Counted from the first letter of the stretch, positions 8,659 through 17,110 are shown. The stretch is DNA of 64,000 bases from Mycolicibacterium brisbanense (GCF_001570425.1 NZ_BCSX01000054.1:124001-188000); one strand, 5' to 3'. Translations and numbers: made by a program. The notes: a model not told the origin generated them from the sequence alone.

Positions 8659-8680
8659 CTATTTGATATATATCAAATAG
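8659..8680. promoter_or_regulatory. 22-bp perfect palindrome, candidate ArsR operator
   Basis: A perfect 22-base palindrome with half-site CTATTTGATAT, AT-rich in a GC-rich setting, ending 18 bases before the arsR start at 8699 and abutting an alternative ATG at 8681. Placement and symmetry fit an autoregulatory ArsR operator. Confidence 0.75.
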
Positions 8681-8698
8681 ATGGTTATGGTTGGCGGC

Positions 8699-9052
8699 AT
8701 GCCCAAGGCGTTGCCTGTTATCGATGTCAGTGCCCCGATCTGTTGCGCCCCGATCTCCGCGGCGCCGATGGATGAGGACGTCGCCGTCGCGCTCGCGCTG
8801 CGTCTCAAGGCATTGGCCGACCCCGCTCGGCTGCGGCTGATATCGATCCTGCTGACCGCCCGCGACGGTGAGCTGTGCACTCAAGACCTGGCCACCGCCG
8901 TCGGTCTGTCCGACGGCACCGTCAGCCACCATCTCGGCCAGTTGAAGAAGGCGGGATTGGCGCTGTCGCAGCGACGCGGGATGAACGTCTACTACCGGGC
9001 CCATGTCGCTGCCCTCGACGCCTTGCGCGGCGTGTTGGCTACCTGCTGCTAA
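8699..9052 (+). CDS. arsR: ArsR-family arsenite-responsive repressor 2
   Basis: A 117-residue close paralogue of the 2767 ArsR, the same length and colinear: C15-C16 (PICCAP), one Cys in the ELCTQDLA helix (the second Cys of repressor 1 is Gln here), recognition helix GTVSHHLGQLKKAG, and a terminal Cys pair (ATCC). Start 8699 was chosen by alignment with the paralogue; ATG 8681 would add six residues. A 22-base palindrome sits immediately upstream. It is followed 44 bases later by a dioxygenase gene on the same strand, which it probably controls. Confidence 0.92.
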   Translation: MPKALPVIDVSAPICCAPISAAPMDEDVAVALALRLKALADPARLRLISILLTARDGELCTQDLATAVGLSDGTVSHHLGQLKKAGLALSQRRGMNVYYRAHVAALDALRGVLATCC

Positions 9053-9096
9053 CCCAATCAATCCCATCGTTCGCCCTCTCGAGAAGGAGTTCTCCC

Positions 9097-10047
9097 GTGA
9101 CCGCTTCAGTGCCAGTGGATTTGCCGTCGGTGTGGACGCCCGCCGATTTTCCCGATGAGCACGCATGGTCGATCGACCTCTCGCCCGCGGACCGCCGGGC
9201 TCTCATCGACTACGGGCGCGGCGGAGCGCAGCAGGACCTGGCACGTCACTTCGCCCCGGCAGCCGCGCGGTGGGCGGCCATGCTGCAGCGGGGAGCGGGG
9301 TTTGTGCGGCTGCGCGACTTCCCGATCGAAGACCTCACCGAGGCTCAGATTGAGCACGCCTACCTGGGGCTGGGCAGCCTGCTGGGCCAGCCCGTCGGTC
9401 AGGATCGCCACGCCAACCTGCTCACCCATATCCGCGATGAGCGCGGCCAGCACGGCCCAGGTGTGCGCAAGTACCGGACAAATCTGCGCCAGGACTTCCA
9501 CAGCGACGGTTCAGATCTGGTCGGCCTGCTGTGTCTACATCCGGCCAAAACCGGTGGCGAATCAAAGATTGTCAGCGCCCACGCGGTCTACAACGAGATG
9601 TTGCGCCAAGACCCGCACCTGGTGGAGGTGATGTATCAACCCATGCCGTGGAGCCGCAACGGGGAACAGCCTGCCGGTGAACCCGAATTCTTCGAACTGG
9701 CACCGATCACCGAGATCGACGGCGTCCCACGGCTGTTTTTCATCGCCTGGTACATCCGCGACTCCCAACAGCACGCGGGCGCACCTCGACTGTCCGATGA
9801 CCAGTTGGCCGCGCTGCGCCTGGTCGAGAACATCGCCAACGATCCGGGCTTTCACATCGAAATGGACTTTCGGCCCGGCGACGTGCAAATCCTCAACAAC
9901 ACCACGGTGCTGCATTCACGCGAGCAATACACCGACCACGACGAACTGAGCCGGCGGCGCCATCTGTTGCGTCTGTGGCTGACGACCGACACCCCGACCA
10001 CCCACGAGCTGCTCCGCGGCGGGATCCCCAACCAGACCGCGCGCTGA
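9097..10047 (+). CDS. TauD/TfdA-family Fe(II)/2-oxoglutarate dioxygenase
   Basis: A 316-residue dioxygenase. The iron facial triad is visible as H135-x-D137 (FHSDGSD) and the distal H273 (LHSREQY), followed by the Arg-rich segment RRRHLLRLWL that binds 2-oxoglutarate in this family. AAGGAG lies 7 bases before the GTG start. The only neighbour it can be co-transcribed with is arsR 2. Substrate unknown. TauD-type enzymes usually hydroxylate and thereby cleave C-S or C-O bonds; control by an arsenite repressor raises the possibility of an organoarsenical or a sulfur-supply substrate, but this is inference. It is not the VOC-type ArsI C-As lyase. Confidence 0.85.
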   Translation: MTASVPVDLPSVWTPADFPDEHAWSIDLSPADRRALIDYGRGGAQQDLARHFAPAAARWAAMLQRGAGFVRLRDFPIEDLTEAQIEHAYLGLGSLLGQPVGQDRHANLLTHIRDERGQHGPGVRKYRTNLRQDFHSDGSDLVGLLCLHPAKTGGESKIVSAHAVYNEMLRQDPHLVEVMYQPMPWSRNGEQPAGEPEFFELAPITEIDGVPRLFFIAWYIRDSQQHAGAPRLSDDQLAALRLVENIANDPGFHIEMDFRPGDVQILNNTTVLHSREQYTDHDELSRRRHLLRLWLTTDTPTTHELLRGGIPNQTAR

Positions 10048-10057
10048 CACCTCCAGG

Positions 10058-10101
10058 CACCGGTGGGATGCGAACGCTGGTCTGCTCGCATCCCGCCGGT
10101 G
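10058..10101. terminator. Bidirectional hairpin between convergent genes
   Basis: Arms at 10058-10073 and 10086-10101 pair almost perfectly (CACCGG/CCGGTG outer, TGGGATGCGA/TCGCATCCC inner), between the dioxygenase and hydrolase stop codons. No T-run, as is common for mycobacterial terminators. Confidence 0.65.
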
Positions 10102-10106
10102 GACCA

Positions 10107-10904
10107 TCACTGCGTTTTCAGCACCTCGGCCAAGGGCTCGGGCGCGACGTGGTGGCCTTGGCCGGTCAGCTGCACCAGAGTGGCGTGGGGAAGCTCGTGC
10201 GTGAGCAGGTCGATGGCCTGGTGTAGAAACGCCGCGCTGGCGGTGCCCGACACCAGGGTGGTGGGTGTGTGCAGGGTGGCGTAGCGGCGCAGATCAGCGG
10301 GCAGTCCCGACAGCACCTCCATGGTGGGCAGCAGCGTGGAGGCATGGGCCACGTTGGCCAGCCACAACGGGTTGTCCCGTGCGGCAGCAACTTCGGCCGG
10401 TGAGAGTCCGCCGCCCCCGCGGCCCAGCGCATCCAGGACCAACTCCTCGTAGCGTCCTGCGTCGAGCATGCCGCGGATCCACTCCGGATCCGGGATGGGG
10501 TAGGTGATCGGCAGCGGTGGTTCATACAGCGCCAGGCGCGGCACCAAATCTGGTGCGGACAGCGCGGTTTCCAGTGCGACAACAGCACCGAACGAGTAGC
10601 CGAACAGGGCATCGATCGGGCCAAGCGTGTCGATGACTGCGCCGACATCCTCGGTGTAGCGGTCGATGTGTGGCGGTGACAGGCCACGCTGGCTGGTTCC
10701 GTGGCCGCGCAGATTGATCAGGGCGACCGTGAACCGGTCGGTGAGATGGTCGGCCAGCGGCATCAGACTTAGTGCGGTACCCAGGCCGCCATGCACCGCT
10801 ACCAGGACCGGGCCCTCACCACGCACCAGGTACGTGATCTCCGTGCCGTCAGCTGAGCGCACCGATCCGCCGCGCAGCCACCCGTGGCTGCTCGTCGTTG
10901 CCAC
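10107..10904 (-). CDS. Alpha/beta-hydrolase fold protein
   Basis: A 265-residue alpha/beta hydrolase. Oxyanion-hole HGG (residues 38-40), nucleophile elbow G-Y-S104-F-G and the late His in GQGHH are visible; the usual acid after strand 6 is not obvious (VSGTAS at that place). It is the last gene of the four-gene minus-strand operon and its first 106 bases overlap the 3' end of the monooxygenase gene. Substrate unknown; possibly an ester or a Baeyer-Villiger product of the upstream monooxygenase, which is inference from operon order. Confidence 0.82.
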   Translation of the reverse strand: MATTSSHGWLRGGSVRSADGTEITYLVRGEGPVLVAVHGGLGTALSLMPLADHLTDRFTVALINLRGHGTSQRGLSPPHIDRYTEDVGAVIDTLGPIDALFGYSFGAVVALETALSAPDLVPRLALYEPPLPITYPIPDPEWIRGMLDAGRYEELVLDALGRGGGGLSPAEVAAARDNPLWLANVAHASTLLPTMEVLSGLPADLRRYATLHTPTTLVSGTASAAFLHQAIDLLTHELPHATLVQLTGQGHHVAPEPLAEVLKTQ

Positions 10905-11974
10905 GCGCCTTGGCGGGAAGGGTTGCGGGCCAGCAGTTTATCCACGACATAGGTGGCGTCCCGGCCGACGCCGCGTAGCGACGCCGAAGATAGGGACCGC
11001 TGCCACTCCAAACCTACGAAGCCCAGCCCCAGGTGAGTGCGCGACAACCCGCGCCGCTGTCGGGGCAGCGCGCGGTCATCGAGTGCCCCCAGGTCGGCGA
11101 GATAGTCCAGCGCGGGCCGATACCCGGTCGCGCACAGCACGGTGTCGACTTGTTCGCGGGTGCCGTCGGCCCACACCGCCGAGTCGCCGTCGAGACGACG
11201 GAACATCGGTCGCCGGTCGGGACGACCGGCGGTGAGCGCGTCCCGATAGGTGCCGTGGTCGAACACCGGAACGGTAGGCGGTTGGTTCAGCCACGGGCCG
11301 ATCGGTGCGGCATCCAGGCCGGTGACGGTGAACCAGAAGTGCATGTCGCGACCCCACGGTCGCTGCGGAATGAACCGCACCCGGTCTCGGGTGGCCAGGG
11401 ATACGTCGGTGACTTCAGCCAGCTCGGCACCGATCTGAATTGCCGAGTTGCCGGCGCCCACAACCACGATGCGCCGCCCGGCCCACGGGTCGGGACTTCG
11501 GTAGGCACTGGCATGCAGCAGTTGGCCGGTGAACGTGTCGGCTCCGGGGAAACTGGGCAGGTAGGGCTTGGCGAAGCTTCCGGTCGCGGCGATCAGGATC
11601 GGTGTGCTCCACTGCCGGCCCGCGGCGGTGAAGACGGTGAAGCCACTCGGGTCGCCGGTGACGGTGGTGACCGCATCGCCGGTGTGGATGTCCACAGACA
11701 GCCCTGCGGCATAACCGCGGAGGTAGTCGATGACGTCGTCGCGATGCGGATAGCGGTCGGGATCGCCCGGGAATGCCACGCCGGGCAGCGCGCTGTAGCG
11801 GGCGGGGCTGAACAGGGTCAGGCTGGCGTAGTAGTCCGGCCAGGATCCGCCGGGTTCACCACGAGCGTCCACAATGAGCGGGTGCAGGCCGCGGTCGCGT
11901 AGCGCGGCGGCGGCGGCCAGTCCGGATTGGCCGGCACCGATCACGATCGCGTCGCGTGGTGAGGCGGAAGTCAT
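10799..11974 (-). CDS. Flavin-containing monooxygenase-like protein (ArsO-related)
   Basis: A 391-residue FAD/NADPH protein: FAD motif GAGQSG near residue 11, GGSWPDYYASLTLFSPA, NADPH motif GAGNSAIQ near residue 165, and ATGYRP near 300. It resembles the 3592 ArsO-like protein. The homologous part seems to end near residue 352 (GVGRDATYVVDKLL); the last 38 residues are Arg/Cys-rich, read out of frame over the hydrolase start, and have no family character. An old frameshift may have extended the gene. ATG at 11974 overlaps the MFS stop as ATGA, so translation is coupled. Confidence 0.83.
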   Translation of the reverse strand: MTSASPRDAIVIGAGQSGLAAAAALRDRGLHPLIVDARGEPGGSWPDYYASLTLFSPARYSALPGVAFPGDPDRYPHRDDVIDYLRGYAAGLSVDIHTGDAVTTVTGDPSGFTVFTAAGRQWSTPILIAATGSFAKPYLPSFPGADTFTGQLLHASAYRSPDPWAGRRIVVVGAGNSAIQIGAELAEVTDVSLATRDRVRFIPQRPWGRDMHFWFTVTGLDAAPIGPWLNQPPTVPVFDHGTYRDALTAGRPDRRPMFRRLDGDSAVWADGTREQVDTVLCATGYRPALDYLADLGALDDRALPRQRRGLSRTHLGLGFVGLEWQRSLSSASLRGVGRDATYVVDKLLARNPSRQGAWQRRAATGGCAADRCAQLTARRSRTWCVVRARSW

Positions 11975-13218
11975 TGCCGTGACGGTTCTTTCGTCGATGG
12001 TGTACCGGTGGTGAGTTCGGGTGCTGCCACGCCGGTGGCGGTGGCCAAGACCGCTGCCAGGCCGGCGGCCGCGCCCAGGACGACGAACATGGCCGCGTAG
12101 CCGTGCAGCGCGGTGGCCAGTGCGGCGCCGATGAACGGGGCTAGTGCGGTGGTGAACATCAATGGTGCTGACAGGATTCCGCTGAGATGCCCGTAATGGG
12201 CTGTGCCCCAGCGTTCTGTCACGGCAGTGGCCTGCAGCAGCGTCATGATGCCGCGCACCATGCCCGCCACGATCGCGACGCCGATCAGCGCCGCCAGCGA
12301 GGTGAACAGTCCCAACAGTGCGGTGGTGACCGCAACGATGCCCATGATCAGCGCAGTGCGGGTGACGACGCCGAAGCGCTGCACCAAACTCTGATAACCG
12401 ATCCGGCCCAGCACCTGGCCCACGCCGCCGAGGCCGAGGGCCACCGCCGCTGCCTGGGTGCTGAACCCGCGCTGGGCCATCAACGGGACGAGGTTGATGA
12501 CCACGGCGTAGGAGGCCAGCGCCGCCAGCGCGAACGCCGCCGTCAGGGCGACGAAGGGGCGGGTGCGTGCCGTGAGGGTCGCAGCCTGCACCGCATGGTG
12601 ATGGATCATCGGCGGCCACGGCTGTCGCAGTCCGACGAGGTGGGCCGGGATGGTCACCACCGCCAGCAACGCCGTGAGCACGAGATAGGTGGTACGCCAA
12701 TCCAGATGCGCCGAGAGCACTGCGGTCAGCGGGGCGAAAACAGTGCTGGCGAACCCGGCGACCAACGTGAGCACGGTCAGCGCCCGCACAGCATGGGGAG
12801 CGAAATACCGCGTCAGCGCGGCGAACGCCGGCGCGTAGAACACCGCGCTCATCGCCACGCCGGCCAGCGCCCACGCGGCAAGAAACCACCCGAAGGTGGG
12901 GGCCGCGGCGATCCCCAGCAGTGCGGCGACACCGAGCACCGAACCACCTGTCATGACCCAGCGGGGGCCATGGCGGTCCAGCGCTCGGCCCACCGGGACG
13001 CTCATGATCGCCGAGGTGAGCAGGCCTGCGGAAAACGCGGCAGTCACCGCCGAGGCCGACCACCCTGTGTCGCCGCAGATCTGGGGCAACAACACCGGGA
13101 AGGCGTAGTAGAGCACACCCCAACTGATGATCTCGGTGACACACAGCGTCACCAGCACCCCGCGCGGGCCGTGCGAGCCGGCGCGGGGCGGCAGTGATGC
13201 ACTGCGCGGTGAGGTCAT
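11971..13218 (-). CDS. Major facilitator superfamily exporter
   Basis: A 415-residue integral membrane protein with about 12 hydrophobic segments. The loop 2-3 signature (VPVGRALDRHGPRWVM) of the MFS is present. Both ends overlap neighbours by 4 bases (ATGA at 13215-13218 and at 11971-11974). Its setting between two flavoproteins and divergent from arsR 3 suggests an exporter for an arsenical; ArsK and ArsJ are known MFS arsenical carriers, but assignment to either is not possible by eye. Confidence 0.85.
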   Translation of the reverse strand: MTSPRSASLPPRAGSHGPRGVLVTLCVTEIISWGVLYYAFPVLLPQICGDTGWSASAVTAAFSAGLLTSAIMSVPVGRALDRHGPRWVMTGGSVLGVAALLGIAAAPTFGWFLAAWALAGVAMSAVFYAPAFAALTRYFAPHAVRALTVLTLVAGFASTVFAPLTAVLSAHLDWRTTYLVLTALLAVVTIPAHLVGLRQPWPPMIHHHAVQAATLTARTRPFVALTAAFALAALASYAVVINLVPLMAQRGFSTQAAAVALGLGGVGQVLGRIGYQSLVQRFGVVTRTALIMGIVAVTTALLGLFTSLAALIGVAIVAGMVRGIMTLLQATAVTERWGTAHYGHLSGILSAPLMFTTALAPFIGAALATALHGYAAMFVVLGAAAGLAAVLATATGVAAPELTTGTPSTKEPSRQ

Positions 13219-14549
13219 CCGCCGATCGGATTGAGTGACAACGTCAACGGCTGCGGGGCGCTGGCCGTGCTGCAGCAGCCGCCCTCATTGGCCGCCTCAG
13301 CGTCATCAACCAGGCCGCCGCCGCTGCACACACCGGTCTCGGGCAACACCAATTCGACGCGCTGCGCCGCCTCGTGGTCACCGGCCAGTTCCGCGGCCAC
13401 GCTGCGCACCTGCTCATAACCGGTCAACGCCAAGAAGGTCGGGGCGCGCCCGTAGGACTTCATCCCCACCAGATACAGGCCCGGCTCGTCGGGATGGGCA
13501 AGCTCGGTCGCGCCGTGTGGGGGCACACTGCCGCACGAGTGCAGGTTGGGATCGATCTCGGGGGCCAGCTTGGCCGGGGCCTGCAGGATCGGGTCCAGAT
13601 CCAGTCGCACCTCCGACAGGAACGACAGATCAGGCCGGAAACCGGTCAGCACCACGACATGATCAGCCGGCGCCAGCGTGCGCTCGTCGTCGGCGACCAG
13701 CACCACCTGGTCCTCGACGCGATCGACGCGCTCGGTGCGGAACCCGGTGTGCAGCTTGACCAGTCCGGCATCGACAGCCGCCCGGGCCCGAATCCCCAGC
13801 GCGCCACGCTGCGGCAACGCATCGGCCTCGCCGCCGCCGAAACCATCACCCACCGCGCCGCGCCGCCACACCCACGACACCTGCGTGGACGGATCCTCGC
13901 GGACCACCTCGGCCAACTCGATGACTGCGGTCATCGCTGAATGGCCATTGCCGACGACCACCACATGGTTACCGGAGAACTTCTCAGATTGGTTGCGCGA
14001 GGCGGGGATGTAGGTCACCAGACCCGCGTCGGCAGCCGCCTGCTCGCCGATGGCCGGAAGACCGTCGGCGCCCGCAGGATTGGGCTGCGTCCAGGTCCCC
14101 GAGGCGTCGATCACAGCCTGGGCCAACACCCGAGACTGCGCGCCGGCCTCATCGCTGATGCGCACCACGAATGGGGATTCCGCACGCCCGGTGCTGAGCA
14201 CCCGGTCATGGCCCTGACGCGAAACGCCCACTACCCGGGCGTCGTAATGCACCCGATCACCGAGGGCCTGCGCCAACGGCGCCACATAGTCGTCGATCCA
14301 CTCTTGCCCGGTGGGGTACCCCGAAGCCGGAGCTACCCACCCGGTCGGAGCCAGCAGCCGGGCAGCCGCCGGATCGATCAACTCGGGCCACGGCGAGAAC
14401 GTACGTACATGAGACCAGCCCTGGATCGCCGAACCCGGCCCGCTGCCGGCCTCCAGCACCAGCGGCGTCAGGCCGCGTTCCAACAAGTGCGCAGCGGCAG
14501 CCAGGCCTTGCGGGCCGGCACCGATCACAACAACGGGCAGGTCGGACAT
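13215..14549 (-). CDS. FAD-dependent oxidoreductase with Cys-rich tail
   Basis: A 444-residue flavoprotein: GAGPQG near residue 10, an NAD(P) motif GNGHSAMT near residue 200, TGFRPDLSFL near 310 and a closing GMKSYGRAPTFLALTGYEQ. The C-terminal tail carries VCSGGG and then GGCC-S, a thiol cluster that could bind As(III) or receive electrons. ATG 14549 was chosen because GAGGAG lies just upstream; an ATG at 14570 would extend into the operator. First gene of the operon divergent from arsR 3. Proteins of this type are recurrent in actinobacterial ars loci without an established reaction. Confidence 0.82.
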   Translation of the reverse strand: MSDLPVVVIGAGPQGLAAAAHLLERGLTPLVLEAGSGPGSAIQGWSHVRTFSPWPELIDPAAARLLAPTGWVAPASGYPTGQEWIDDYVAPLAQALGDRVHYDARVVGVSRQGHDRVLSTGRAESPFVVRISDEAGAQSRVLAQAVIDASGTWTQPNPAGADGLPAIGEQAAADAGLVTYIPASRNQSEKFSGNHVVVVGNGHSAMTAVIELAEVVREDPSTQVSWVWRRGAVGDGFGGGEADALPQRGALGIRARAAVDAGLVKLHTGFRTERVDRVEDQVVLVADDERTLAPADHVVVLTGFRPDLSFLSEVRLDLDPILQAPAKLAPEIDPNLHSCGSVPPHGATELAHPDEPGLYLVGMKSYGRAPTFLALTGYEQVRSVAAELAGDHEAAQRVELVLPETGVCSGGGLVDDAEAANEGGCCSTASAPQPLTLSLNPIGG

Positions 14550-14573
14550 CTTCTCTCCTCGGATCGACAACTA

Positions 14574-14603
14574 TCGATACATCGACAATGCTCGATACAT
14601 CGA
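14574..14603. promoter_or_regulatory. Tandem ArsR operator sites, TCGAT-AC-ATCGA twice
   Basis: TCGATACATCGA occurs at 14574-14585 and again at 14592-14603, 18 bases apart, each an inverted repeat with a 2-base spacer. They lie between the divergent flavoprotein (start 14549) and arsR 3 (start 14635), so one repressor could control both. Confidence 0.72.
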
Positions 14604-14634
14604 TGTTTGTCAATGTGTGTGGCATACTGGGGTC

Positions 14635-14988
14635 ATGGCCAGCGCAACTGTCGCGGTGACCGCCACCGATATCGGTGCGTGCTGCTCTCCGCTGACCGGC
14701 GGTGTGATCGACACGCCGGCAGCCGAACGGCTCGCGGCGGTGTTCAAGGCCCTGGCCGATCCGGCCAGAGTCAAGCTGCTGTCACTGATCGCCGCCTCGG
14801 CCGGCGGTGAGGCCTGCGCCTGCGACCTCACCGAGCCCCTGGGTCTGTCGCAGTCGACGGTGTCGCACCACATGAAATTGCTCGTCGAGACTGGCCTGGT
14901 TAGCCGTGAGCAGCGCAGCAAATGGGCCTACTACCGGGTCAACGAAGTCGCGCTTGAGCGTGTCGCGCACCTGCTGATGGCCCGCTAG
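14635..14988 (+). CDS. arsR: ArsR-family repressor 3
   Basis: A 117-residue winged-helix repressor of a different subtype from ArsR 1 and 2: a Cys pair in IGACCSP near residue 14, and ACACDL in the helix before the recognition helix (QSTVSHHMKLLVETG); no terminal Cys pair. The ATG at 14635 was chosen over 14617: CATACT (14623-14628) ends 6 bases before it and could be a -10 element, giving a leaderless message. Divergent from the four-gene flavoprotein/MFS operon with paired palindromes between. Confidence 0.9.
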   Translation: MASATVAVTATDIGACCSPLTGGVIDTPAAERLAAVFKALADPARVKLLSLIAASAGGEACACDLTEPLGLSQSTVSHHMKLLVETGLVSREQRSKWAYYRVNEVALERVAHLLMAR

Positions 14989-15533
14989 TCCCAGGTCTAC
15001 CCGCCCCGCCGCCCCTTCTGTCCTAGGCGGGCCGTCCTTGTTCGGCCAGTTGTCGGCCATTGGCGCCAATTCTCTTAAATCGCAGTAATTTTCACGCCCA
15101 GCCTCGATCTGGGCCGTGGCTCCGAGTGGTCTGCCCGCGCAATCCGGTGCCGCGGGCCTGCGGTTTCGGTCACGGTGCCGAATCGGGGTTCGAAGTGTGA
15201 GCTCGGCAACCTCACCCTTGTCGGTAGTTGACGTTGTGGTGCTCGATCCTGCACAGTGTCGATGTCGTGACCTTTGGGTGGCACCTAGGGCACCGATGAA
15301 CTATTGAGAGCCCCGCACTCCGTCGAGTGCGGGGCTCTTTTTGTTCTGGCGACACGCCGATGCCTGCATGCTCAGCAATGTCCTGAGCTGGAAATTCCAT
15401 AAATGTTATTCAGAACATGTTGTATGCCCCCAGCTCGATGACCACTAGGTGTAGTGTTTGCGAAGCCACCCAAAGAGCGGCTCAGCGAACGCTGGGCCGG
15501 AGAACTTTCGAGACGGAAGGTCACGACAACACC
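14989..15533. other. Gene-free region between arsR 3 and the TIR gene
   Basis: No gene can be supported in 545 bases. It holds a strong intrinsic terminator (15308-15342). No tRNA cloverleaf could be drawn, although a GGTTCGAAG-like stretch occurs near 15188. From about 15400 the sequence becomes AT-richer and includes CACTA-GGTG-TAGTG (15450-15463), possibly the TIR promoter region. Confidence 0.5.
15308..15342 (+). terminator. Intrinsic terminator with perfect 13-bp stem and T-run
   Basis: GAGCCCCGCACTC (15308-15320), loop CGTC, perfect complement 15325-15337, then five T. This is a textbook rho-independent terminator, unusual in its T-run for mycobacteria, and it lies 320 bases after arsR 3. 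Confidence 0.85.
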
Positions 15534-17042
15534 ATGACGGAGCAGTCCGCATCCGAGCACGCGTTCATTTCCTATGTCCATGAAGACAGCGATCACGTCG
15601 ACAAGCTGTGCAACCTGCTGAACGCGGCCAGCATTCCGCACTGGCGGGACAGGGCCGATCTGGGGCCTGGCGACATGTGGAAGGCCAAGATCCGCGAGGC
15701 GATCAGCTCTGGCTCACTGGCCTTCCTCGCATGCTTCTCAACGAAGTCCACCGGCAAGCCCAAGAGTTACCAGAATGAAGAGATCACGCTCGCTGCAGAG
15801 GAATTCCGCCTGCGCCCGCCTGGCCGAACCTGGCTCATTCCCGTGCGATTCGATGACTGCGAGATCCCCGAATGGGATCTTGGTGGTGGCCGGACGCTTC
15901 GCGACATCAATTACATCGACCTGTTCGGCGACAACTACGCCGAGAACGTGGTGAAACTGATCGAGGCCACCAAGAAGGCCATGGGCCTGACCGGGGTCGA
16001 CCCCGCCACCGTTCGAACAGCAGTCAGCGAAGCCGCCGCTGCCGAGCGTCCAGCCCTGCTGCGGCGGCTCACCAAAGACATGATCCGCGACCCGTCCCGG
16101 GAGATCGAACTCGATGAACTGATCACCCAGGAGATCTCCAACATGCTGGCAGGCATGCGTGACACCGAGCGTTTCCCCTCGGCGTTCTCCGGCACCACCA
16201 ACGACGAGCACATCGTCCAGATTGCGGAAACCGCGATCGACTACTGGCGGTTGGTCGAGCCTTTCTGTGCATCGCTTCAGGTCGCTGCACGCTGGGGATC
16301 CCCAGAGTCGCTGTCGCCGTGGATCAAAGGCATCCGCGCCCTCACTGCGGAGGCGGTGAAGATGGTGGGCGACTCGCTCAACGCGCTGCGCTACCTCCCG
16401 AGCCTCCTCACGGTTACCGTCGCCGCCATGGCATCCAGTGGCCAGGGCCGCTGGGACAACTTCCGGGCGCTCATCGTGGACAATGTGGTCCCGAACCCCC
16501 GCCTGCAGGGAAAACGCGTGGCGATCATCGAAACCGTCAGCCCCTACACACCTTTCGGCGGAGCTGCCGAAGTCGCGGCCCACATCCTGGCTCGCTCAGA
16601 GACCACCGATGATGACCTTGCCACCGCCCTGGCTGGATACAACAAGAAGTACGGGAAGTTCCACACCCCGGTTTCCGAGTGGCTGTTCGCTATCTTGAAG
16701 CCGAGCTTCGTAGACCAGTTCCCGGACGACGACGCCTACCAGGATGCGTTCGACTACACCGAGATTGCCGTCGGAGTCGTGAACGAGGACCTCGGATTCA
16801 TGCGGGCCGCTGAGTCTGGCCGCCCGTCCTACTCCCGAAACAAGTGGTTCGGACGTTCCACCTGGCGCTATGCCCACCGTCACTGCGAACCGGTGAAAGA
16901 CTTCGCCGATGAACTGCAGCTCCGCGGGGAGCAGTGGGAACCGTTGCGTGCTGGCCTGTTCGGCGGGTCACCGGATCGCGCACGAGATGCCACCAAGCAA
17001 TACGACGAGACCTTCAAGGAAATCGCCAGCCACAGGTGGTGA
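15534..17042 (+). CDS. TIR-domain protein, candidate phage-defence or NADase effector
   Basis: A 502-residue protein. Residues about 9-150 are a TIR/SEFIR-like domain: HAFISYVHEDSDHVDKL start, IPHWRDRADLGPGDMWKAKI, and SYQNEEI with E82/E83 where the catalytic Glu of TIR NADases lies. The rest (about 160-502) is a helical to mixed domain of no family I recognise. ATG 15534 was chosen since the TIR fold starts 8 residues on; GGAAGG lies 13 bases upstream. It stands alone, between a terminator and a convergent hairpin. Bacterial TIR proteins often deplete NAD+ upon infection; sensing by the C-terminal domain is inference. Confidence 0.78.
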   Translation: MTEQSASEHAFISYVHEDSDHVDKLCNLLNAASIPHWRDRADLGPGDMWKAKIREAISSGSLAFLACFSTKSTGKPKSYQNEEITLAAEEFRLRPPGRTWLIPVRFDDCEIPEWDLGGGRTLRDINYIDLFGDNYAENVVKLIEATKKAMGLTGVDPATVRTAVSEAAAAERPALLRRLTKDMIRDPSREIELDELITQEISNMLAGMRDTERFPSAFSGTTNDEHIVQIAETAIDYWRLVEPFCASLQVAARWGSPESLSPWIKGIRALTAEAVKMVGDSLNALRYLPSLLTVTVAAMASSGQGRWDNFRALIVDNVVPNPRLQGKRVAIIETVSPYTPFGGAAEVAAHILARSETTDDDLATALAGYNKKYGKFHTPVSEWLFAILKPSFVDQFPDDDAYQDAFDYTEIAVGVVNEDLGFMRAAESGRPSYSRNKWFGRSTWRYAHRHCEPVKDFADELQLRGEQWEPLRAGLFGGSPDRARDATKQYDETFKEIASHRW

Positions 17043-17069
17043 AGGTGGGCGCCGAGCCTGCGAGTGTGT

Positions 17070-17097
17070 TGCTGGCCATCGTGATCGATGGCCAGCA
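17070..17097. terminator. Bidirectional hairpin terminator
   Basis: Perfect 12-base stem TGCTGGCCATCG (17070-17081) with its complement at 17086-17097 and a 4-base loop, between the convergent TIR and DUF3349 genes. Confidence 0.75.
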
Positions 17098-17110
17098 CCC
17101 GCTCCGCCGA

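Noticed and set aside
8501..9166. N-terminal extension of the Cys/His hypothetical protein
   Set aside because: It lies antisense to the well-supported arsR 2 and its palindrome.
12187..13197. 336-codon plus-strand frame
   Set aside because: Antisense to the MFS exporter; composition RHGQ-rich, no motif.
15180..15230. Possible tRNA because of a GGTTCGAAG stretch before a strong terminator
   Set aside because: No acceptor, D or anticodon stems can be paired around it.
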